This document shows, piece after piece, positions 58,779 to 64,000 of a stretch of 64,000 nt of DNA (positions are counted from its first letter, which is position 1; every line of letters begins with the position of its first letter). Under the pieces are notes generated by a model. The model worked only from the letters and a program-made list of their open reading frames with translations, was not told the DNA's origin and ran no database searches. A program made the position numbers and the translations under genes. The DNA is from Pukyongiella litopenaei (GTDB lineage Bacteria > Pseudomonadota > Alphaproteobacteria > Rhodobacterales > Rhodobacteraceae). The stretch lies in contig NZ_CP027665.1 of NCBI RefSeq assembly GCF_003008555.2, forward strand, positions 3,224,001 to 3,288,000, read 5' to 3'.

Positions 58779-59582
58779 TCACGCAAGCCAGCCGAATTTC
58801 TCCAAGATCAGCGGCATCTGGCCGCGGGCCATCTCGGGGCCGGTCTGGATGCGCGCGCCGCGCCGCTCGGCCTCTTGCAGGAACGGCGTCCGGGCGGGAT
58901 GGCCGATGACATCGGCCACCATGGCGCCCGTGCGCAGCCCGGTCAACGGATGCACCATCGCCCGCCCGTCGGCGCCGATGGCGGTAGCATTGCAGACCAG
59001 ATCATAGGCCGCGACGCTGGCCGGGGCCGGGATCGCGCGCACGGGACACCCGACCAGCCGGCCGGCCAGGTCGTCGGCCCGCGCCTGGTCGGTATCGACG
59101 AGGTCGATGCGCCCGGTGCCGGCCTGCGTCAGCGCCGCCGCGATGGCGGCACCGGCGCCGCCGCATCCGAACAGCAGCACGCGCGCGGGTTCGATCCTGA
59201 ACCGCGCAGCGCGCAGGGCCGCGACGAACCCCGCGCCATCGGTATTGTCGCCGGAAAGCCGCCCATTCCTGTGCCGCAGCACGAGATTGACCGCCCCGGC
59301 GAGATCGGCCGCCGCCGTCCGGTCATCGACGAGACCGGCCGCCGCCTGTTTGTGCGGCGCGGTCAGAACCGCCCCGGCGCAGTTGGCGATCCCCCGCAGG
59401 CTGTCGAGAAACCCCGGCAACGCGGGCGGGCGCAGGTCGAGGGGCACCATGACGAAACCGGCACGCCGTTCGGCCGCCTGCGCGTTGATCTGGGCGGGCA
59501 GGGCGGTCTGCGCCACCGGATGCCCGATCATGAAGGCGATGCGGGCGCCGGCATCGGGGTAATGCGGGCCGGGTCGGGTCAT
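58779..59582 (-). CDS. Shikimate/quinate dehydrogenase-like protein (divergent AroE)
   Basis: 267 residues. AroE fold: catalytic Lys78 in VLTAPHKQ and Asp115 in GDNTDGAGF, with the NAD(P) loop FGCGGAGAAIAAAL. The usual substrate-carboxylate Ser pair (SxS in the PVxHSxSPxxHN motif) is replaced by GHPVAQTALPAQIN, so substrate recognition probably differs from biosynthetic AroE. It is divergent from a LysR gene and upstream of the ABC operon. A catabolic quinate/shikimate-type dehydrogenase is the best guess. Confidence 0.8.
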   Translation of the reverse strand: MTRPGPHYPDAGARIAFMIGHPVAQTALPAQINAQAAERRAGFVMVPLDLRPPALPGFLDSLRGIANCAGAVLTAPHKQAAAGLVDDRTAAADLAGAVNLVLRHRNGRLSGDNTDGAGFVAALRAARFRIEPARVLLFGCGGAGAAIAAALTQAGTGRIDLVDTDQARADDLAGRLVGCPVRAIPAPASVAAYDLVCNATAIGADGRAMVHPLTGLRTGAMVADVIGHPARTPFLQEAERRGARIQTGPEMARGQMPLILEKFGWLA

Positions 59583-59627
59583 GTCGCAGGGCGGGTTTGC
59601 ATAGCGCCTGAAATCTCTCTACAAAAT

Positions 59628-59645
59628 CCGGGCTGTCAAGCCCGG
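59628..59645. promoter_or_regulatory. Inverted repeat in the AroE-like/LysR divergent gap
   Basis: CCGGGCT-GTCA-AGCCCGG, a perfect 7-bp dyad, lies 25 bases before the LysR ATG and 46 bases from the AroE-like start, in an 87-base shared promoter region. It may be an operator or an mRNA leader hairpin of the LysR gene. Confidence 0.4.
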
Positions 59646-59669
59646 CAGGTCTGTTCACGGACATTGCGC

Positions 59670-60599
59670 ATGATCACGTTTCGTCAGCTCGAAGTGTTCC
59701 GGGCGGTCATGCTGACCGGTTCGATCAGCGGCGCGGCGCAGATGCTCGGCATCGCGCAACCCACCGCAACCAACACCCTGAAGCGGCTCGAGGATGTGCT
59801 GGGCGTTGCGCTGTTCGACCGCTCCGGTGCCCGGCTGCGGCCGACCGCGACCGCGCAACAGATTTTCGAGGCGACCACCCCGTCCATGTCCGCGTTCGAG
59901 CGGCTGTCGCAGACCGTGATGGATGTGGTGCGCGGCCAGCATTCGGTGTTCCGCATGGGCGTCTCGCCCTCGGTCAGCCAGGGGCTCGGACCCCGCGCGC
60001 TGTCGATCTTCGCCCGCCGTCGCCCGGGGACGCAGCTGCGCATGGACACGCTGTCGATGATGCAGAACCGCGACTACCTTTGGTTTGCCGAGGGCGATTG
60101 CACGATCACCATCTTTCCGATCGAGGATCCCGGTATCGCCTCGTTCCGTGTCTCGTCGATCGGCATGGTCTGCGTGGTGCCGTCCGATCACCGGCTTGCC
60201 GCGCAGGGCCGCGTGACGATCCACGACATCGCCACCGAGCCGCTGATCTTCTTTCATCCCAACACGCCGCACGGCCGGTTCGTGCGCGGCATTTTCGACC
60301 AGGCCGGGATCGAGCCCAACATCTCGATCGAGACACGGTTTGCCCAGTCTGCGCCCTGCCTGATGCGCGAAGGGTTCGGGATCGCGTTGCAGGACGAATT
60401 GTCCAGTCTCGGGCTCAGCGACCCGGGGCTGACGGTGCTTCCGCTGGAGGGATCGCCGCGCCAGCCGGTGCTGCTGCATTGTCTGGCCGACAAGCGCGAC
60501 GGGGCCGAAGTCCGGACGGTGTTGTCGAGCCTCGTGCAGGCGGTGGGCGAACTGGGCTTTCCCGACGAATACGGCGCGGAGGAACGGGCGCGGCCATAG
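59670..60599 (+). CDS. LysR-family transcriptional regulator
   Basis: 309 residues from the ATG at 59670. The HTH reads FRQLEVFRAVMLTGSISGAAQMLGIAQPTATNTLKRLED. The effector domain includes HPNTPHGRFVRGIFDQAGI, as in the NocR/OccR-like group. It is divergent from the AroE-like gene and 88 bases upstream of the isochorismate synthase gene, so it may control both sides. The effector is unknown. Confidence 0.9.
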   Translation: MITFRQLEVFRAVMLTGSISGAAQMLGIAQPTATNTLKRLEDVLGVALFDRSGARLRPTATAQQIFEATTPSMSAFERLSQTVMDVVRGQHSVFRMGVSPSVSQGLGPRALSIFARRRPGTQLRMDTLSMMQNRDYLWFAEGDCTITIFPIEDPGIASFRVSSIGMVCVVPSDHRLAAQGRVTIHDIATEPLIFFHPNTPHGRFVRGIFDQAGIEPNISIETRFAQSAPCLMREGFGIALQDELSSLGLSDPGLTVLPLEGSPRQPVLLHCLADKRDGAEVRTVLSSLVQAVGELGFPDEYGAEERARP

Positions 60600-60687
60600 T
60601 CTGTCTCTATGGTTCGCCGCAAACATGGCGGTGGAGCATCGCCCGCCCGCCGGGGCAGTATCCGGGCGACAGGAGAAGGCGCGACCG

Positions 60688-61857
60688 ATGACCAAGATCA
60701 CCCCGCAACAACGTGCGGCCTGCCGGCTGTGCGTGACCGAGAACCTGCCCTTTGCGCTCTGGCGCGAGCCCGGCGATGACGGGTTCCGGATGATCTGTGG
60801 ATCCGGCGCGCCGCGGGTCGAGCCTGTGTTCGGCGGCAGCGGCGGCCAGCCCGCCTTTGTCATGGCGCCGTTTCGCACCGATGACGGCAACCGCGCCTGG
60901 CACCTGCCCGCCGAGGTGCTGATCACCGCCGACGGCGCCCGGTTCTGGACCGGCGCGGGGTTTTCGCAAACACCGGTCACGCCCGCGCAATCGCGGCTGG
61001 CCGGGGGCGCGGAGGGTGGCGGAATCCAGGCGCCCGCGACCACGGTGCCGGTGCCCGAGCCGGTTTCGGCCCCGGATTACGAGGCCCGCGTCACCCGCGC
61101 CGTTGCGGCGATCCACGCCGGGGCCTGTGACAAGATCGTGCTGTCGCGCGTCGATGCGCGCGACCTGCCGGTCGGGCATGACCTTTGCGCGCTGGCCGAC
61201 GATCTGGCGCGGGTGCATCCCCATGCCTTCGTGTCGCTGGTGTCGTCGCAACCGACCGGGACATGGCTGACCGCGACGCCGGAGATCCTGCTGCACGCCG
61301 ATGACACCGGCCTGCGCACGATGGCGCTGGCCGGCACGCAATGGCCAGATCCGGACAGCGATCCTGACACCGATCCTGCCGACCTGATCTGGTCCGACAA
61401 GATCGTCGAGGAACAGGGGTTCGTCGCCGCGTTCATTCGCGATGCCTTTGCCGCCGAGGGCATCGCAGGCGTCAGCGAAACGCCGCCCGCCACGGTGCGC
61501 GCGGCAAACCTCTATCACCTCCGTTCGGATTTCCGCGCCCCGGCTGCGCCCGAACCGCAACTTGCCGGTCTGCTGCGGCGTCTGCACCCGACATCCGCCG
61601 TGTGCGGGATGCCGCGCGCCGGGGCCCATGATTTCATCCTGGCCGAAGAGGGCGATACGCGAAGCTTCTACACCGGTTACCTGGGCCCGAAACGGGTCGG
61701 CGCGGGCACCCGGCTCTATGTCAACCTGCGCTCGGCCCGCGTCCTGCGGGACCGGATCCTGCTGCATGTGGGCGGCGGCATCGTCGCAGCGTCCGACCCG
61801 GCGCTGGAGTGGCAGGAAACGGTCGAGAAGACCAGGACCATCGGGCAGGTCCTCTAG
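60688..61857 (+). CDS. Isochorismate synthase (EntC/MenF/DhbC type)
   Basis: 389 residues. Chorismate-binding fold with Lys149 in CDKIVLSR (general base) and Glu199 in TATPEILL (general acid), 50 residues apart as in EntC. LHPTSAVCGMPR, SFYTGYLGP and VGGGIVAASDPALEWQETVEKTRTI complete the family signature. It converts chorismate to isochorismate. No menaquinone, isochorismatase or siderophore gene is adjacent, so the product's fate is unknown. The start follows AGGAGAAGG; it is convergent with pcaG. Confidence 0.88.
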   Translation: MTKITPQQRAACRLCVTENLPFALWREPGDDGFRMICGSGAPRVEPVFGGSGGQPAFVMAPFRTDDGNRAWHLPAEVLITADGARFWTGAGFSQTPVTPAQSRLAGGAEGGGIQAPATTVPVPEPVSAPDYEARVTRAVAAIHAGACDKIVLSRVDARDLPVGHDLCALADDLARVHPHAFVSLVSSQPTGTWLTATPEILLHADDTGLRTMALAGTQWPDPDSDPDTDPADLIWSDKIVEEQGFVAAFIRDAFAAEGIAGVSETPPATVRAANLYHLRSDFRAPAAPEPQLAGLLRRLHPTSAVCGMPRAGAHDFILAEEGDTRSFYTGYLGPKRVGAGTRLYVNLRSARVLRDRILLHVGGGIVAASDPALEWQETVEKTRTIGQVL

Positions 61858-61868
61858 CCTCACCCGGT

Positions 61869-62486
61869 TCAGATGTCGAAAAAGACGGTTTCGTCGTCGC
61901 CCTGGATGCGGATGTCGAACCGGTAGACCGCCTGTCCGTCGCCTTCGCGGCGCCGGGCGATCAGCGTCGGGCGCCGGTTTTCCCATTCGATCAGGTTCAG
62001 CACCGGGTCGGCGGCGTTGGCCTCGGTTTCGTCGTCGAAATACATGCGCGTGTTGAGACCGATATTGATGCCGCGTGCCACCACCCACAGGCTGATATGC
62101 GGGGCCATCAGCAGCCCCGACCGCCCCTTGGCCGCGCCGGGCTTGACGGTCTCGAACGCCCATTCGCCGGTTTCGAAATCGGTGATGACACGGCCCCAGC
62201 CGCGAAACCCGTCCTCGACCGGCCCGCCGCCTTCGGGATGGGCGTAATGGCCTGCGGCATTGGCCTGCCACGCCTCGAGCATCACGTCCTTGATCGGGCT
62301 GCCGGTGCCGTCGATCACCAGCCCTTCGACGCGGATGCGTTCGCCTTTGGCGTTCGGACCGGCGATGTCCCAGCCCAGTTCGCGGTCATAGATGTCGAAC
62401 CCCGCCGCGCCCGGCGCGAGCCCGATATGCACATAGGGACCGGCGGTCTGCGACGGCGTTTCCCTGAGATAGTCCGGTTTGAGCAT
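61869..62486 (-). CDS. pcaG: Protocatechuate 3,4-dioxygenase alpha subunit
   Basis: 205 residues. Intradiol dioxygenase fold (SQTAGPYVHIGLAPGAAG, VMLEAWQANAAGHYAHPEGG, APHISLWVVARGINIGLNTRMYF). The alpha chain lacks the full iron ligand set, as expected, and forms the active site wall with PcaH. The enzyme cleaves protocatechuate to 3-carboxy-cis,cis-muconate. It follows pcaH after one base. Confidence 0.96.
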   Translation of the reverse strand: MLKPDYLRETPSQTAGPYVHIGLAPGAAGFDIYDRELGWDIAGPNAKGERIRVEGLVIDGTGSPIKDVMLEAWQANAAGHYAHPEGGGPVEDGFRGWGRVITDFETGEWAFETVKPGAAKGRSGLLMAPHISLWVVARGINIGLNTRMYFDDETEANAADPVLNLIEWENRRPTLIARRREGDGQAVYRFDIRIQGDDETVFFDI

Positions 62487-62487
62487 G

Positions 62488-63213
62488 TCAGTTCCCCTCC
62501 GGGCGGTTTTCGAACATCGTCGAGCGGCGCCCGCGCAGCACGATGTCGAACCTGTAGGCGATCGTATCCAGCGGGATCGTCGCGTTCATGTCCAGCTTGG
62601 CGGTCAGCTGGTCGATGGCATCCGCGTCGGGCAGCGTCTGCACGATCGGGCAGAGCGCGATCAGCGGGTCGCCCTCGAAATAGAGCTGCGTGATCAGGCG
62701 CTGGCTGAACGACCGGCCGAACACGCTGACATGGATATGCGCGGGCCGCCAGTTGTTGACCAGGTTGCGCCAGGGATAGGCGCCGGGCTTGACCGTGCGG
62801 AAGGCATAGCGCCCGTCCGCGCCGGTCATCGTGCGTCCGCAGCCGCCGAAATTCGGGTCGATCGGCGCCAGGTAGGTGTCTTTCTTGTGGCGATAGCGCC
62901 CGCCCGCATTGGCCTGCCAGATTTCCACCAGCGTGTCGGGCACGGGGCGCGCGTCTTCGTCCAGCACCCGGCCATGCACGATGATCCGTTCACCGATCGG
63001 GTCGCCGTCTTTGGCATAGTTCCGGATCAGGTCGTGATCGAGCGGGCCGACATCGTCATGGCCGAATACGGGGCCGGTGATTTCGCTGACCGTTTGCTGC
63101 AGGCTGATCAGCGGCAGCCGCGGCGAGCGGGCAACCGAAGTCTTGTAATCCGGTGTCAGGGCGCGCGGGTGCCGGCCCCGGTCGCGCTGATAATAGTCGG
63201 CGGGTGTCGTCAT
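62488..63213 (-). CDS. pcaH: Protocatechuate 3,4-dioxygenase beta subunit
   Basis: 241 residues. Catalytic subunit holding non-heme Fe(III). The expected ligands are Tyr107 (GGRYRHKKD), Tyr146 (PGAYPWRN), His159 and His161 ([12 protein letters not shown]). The N-terminal [21 protein letters not shown] is typical of PcaH. The start overlaps the pcaC stop as ATGA. It acts with PcaG in the cytoplasm. Confidence 0.97.
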   Translation of the reverse strand: MTTPADYYQRDRGRHPRALTPDYKTSVARSPRLPLISLQQTVSEITGPVFGHDDVGPLDHDLIRNYAKDGDPIGERIIVHGRVLDEDARPVPDTLVEIWQANAGGRYRHKKDTYLAPIDPNFGGCGRTMTGADGRYAFRTVKPGAYPWRNLVNNWRPAHIHVSVFGRSFSQRLITQLYFEGDPLIALCPIVQTLPDADAIDQLTAKLDMNATIPLDTIAYRFDIVLRGRRSTMFENRPEGN

Positions 63214-63590
63214 GCGCCGTCCTCCATCTCGGCAAAGGTCTGCTTGGCCAGCTTGATCGCATGGTTGGCCCTGGGCACGCCGGCATAGACCGCGGCATGC
63301 AGAAACGCCTGCATCACGTCATCCCTGCTGGCGCCGGTATTGGCCGTGGCGCGGACATGCATCGGGATCTCCTCGAAATTGCCGGTGGCGGCGAGCAGGG
63401 CCAGCGTCAGCATCGACCGTTCGCGGCGGCTGATCGTGTCGTCGGCCCAGAGCGTGCCCCAGGCCCCTTCGGTGATCATGGTCTGGAACGGGCGGTCGAA
63501 GTCGGTCTTGGCCGCTTCGGCCCGGTCGACATGGGCATCGCCCAGCACGGCGCGGCGGGTGGCCATGCCTTGGTCAAATCGTTCGGACAT
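63210..63590 (-). CDS. pcaC: 4-carboxymuconolactone decarboxylase
   Basis: 126 residues, CMD (AhpD-like) helical fold: [75 protein letters not shown]. It converts 4-carboxymuconolactone to beta-ketoadipate enol-lactone. It is in the middle of pobA-pcaC-pcaH-pcaG. pcaB and pcaD, needed on either side of this step, are not in the window. Confidence 0.95.
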   Translation of the reverse strand: MSERFDQGMATRRAVLGDAHVDRAEAAKTDFDRPFQTMITEGAWGTLWADDTISRRERSMLTLALLAATGNFEEIPMHVRATANTGASRDDVMQAFLHAAVYAGVPRANHAIKLAKQTFAEMEDGA

Positions 63591-63664
63591 CGGTCTGTTC
63601 CTCCAGTGTCAGGGGCCGGTTGTCGGCAGGGGCCGGCCGGCGTCATGTCCTTCGCGGCCCCGTC

Positions 63665-64000
63665 TCAATAGGGCAATCCCACATAGTTCTGCGCCATCGC
63701 CTTCTGGGCGGCCGCGTTCGAGCGCAGGAAATCCAGTTCGGCAATCTGCATCTTCAGGTCGAATTCGGACTGGTCGGGATAGCGGTGCAGCAGCGACGAG
63801 AACCACCACGAGAACCGTTCCGCCTTCCACACCCGTTTCAGGGCCGTTTCGGAATAGCCGTCGATACCGGCGGACGATCCGTTGTCATAGAAATCGCGCA
63901 GCGCATGATAGAGATAGTGCACGTCCGAGGCGGCGGTGTTCAGCCCCTTGGCGCCCGTGGGTGGCACGATATGGGCGGCGTCGCCGCACAGGAACAGCCG
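63665..64000 (-). CDS. pobA: 4-hydroxybenzoate 3-monooxygenase, C-terminal part (5' end outside window)
   Basis: 112 C-terminal residues are visible. CGDAAHIVPPTGAKGLNTA is the second FAD-contact motif of class A flavoprotein hydroxylases. YSETALKRVWKAERFSWWFSSLLHRYPD and AQNYVGLPY closely match the PobA C-terminus. It hydroxylates 4-hydroxybenzoate to protocatechuate using NAD(P)H and oxygen, supplying PcaGH. It is 74 bases upstream of pcaC. Confidence 0.93.
   Translation of the reverse strand, partial: RLFLCGDAAHIVPPTGAKGLNTAASDVHYLYHALRDFYDNGSSAGIDGYSETALKRVWKAERFSWWFSSLLHRYPDQSEFDLKMQIAELDFLRSNAAAQKAMAQNYVGLPY

Overview
This window comes from a high-GC alphaproteobacterium, most likely a marine Rhodobacteraceae/Roseobacter-group member. 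The pointers are the gene content: a TRAP-type taurine operon with taurine dehydrogenase and Xsc, a fused indolepyruvate ferredoxin oxidoreductase, a GTA-type endolysin/holin pair beside cytochrome c maturation genes, a protocatechuate branch, and many ATGA-overlapped genes with short CAACAGGGAG-type leaders. No rRNA, tRNA, CRISPR array or transposase was recognised, so it reads as ordinary chromosome. The genus cannot be fixed from this stretch. The first gene (a glycosyltransferase) and the last (pobA) are cut by the window ends.

Layout. 1-3.5 kb: a family-2 glycosyltransferase with an N-terminal MshEN-like sensor domain, carA, and a GatB/YqeY-domain gene. 3.5-6.8 kb: a complete polar amino acid ABC importer, with a hairpin after the binding-protein gene. 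7-10.4 kb: an Omp85-type barrel paired with a large MscS-type channel. 10.4-15.3 kb: a small hairpin/terminator locus, then a LysR regulator divergent from fused indolepyruvate ferredoxin oxidoreductase. 15.4-22.6 kb: acyltransferase, murI, argC, ccmE, endolysin, holin, ccmF, ccmH. 22.6-23.4 kb: a PaaG-like enzyme. 23.5-32.9 kb: a seven-gene leftward operon that starts with xanthine dehydrogenase (xdhA-xdhB-xdhC) and continues into a BMP-type nucleoside ABC importer, so purine uptake and purine oxidation are co-transcribed. 33.3-37.9 kb: dnaE, slyX and a crotonase. 38-41.3 kb: divergent katG/oxyR.

41.3-52.1 kb is a taurine dissimilation locus: a LysR regulator divergent from TRAP transporter tauKLM, a Usp protein, taurine dehydrogenase tauXY, xsc, the sulfite/sulfate exporter candidate tauZ, pta and a cupin. 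It imports taurine, deaminates it to sulfoacetaldehyde, cleaves that to acetyl phosphate and sulfite, and delivers acetyl-CoA.

52.4-64 kb is rich in chorismate/shikimate and aromatic functions: a fused TrpE(G) anthranilate synthase, an uncharacterised SsuABC-like importer with an FAD oxidoreductase and a divergent AroE-like dehydrogenase, a LysR regulator with an isochorismate synthase, and pobA-pcaC-pcaH-pcaG for 4-hydroxybenzoate/protocatechuate breakdown.

The most unusual sequence-level signal is a 61-bp perfect repeat lying in frame inside both xdhA and xdhB in opposite orientations, with shorter relatives at 26.65 kb and 18.67 kb. It behaves like a small dispersed palindromic element that has been domesticated as protein sequence. 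Other points of note are the predicted c-di-GMP-type sensor fused to a glycosyltransferase, intercistronic hairpins downstream of transporter binding-protein genes, and a possible new alicyclic/aromatic acid utilisation module at 54.6-60.6 kb.
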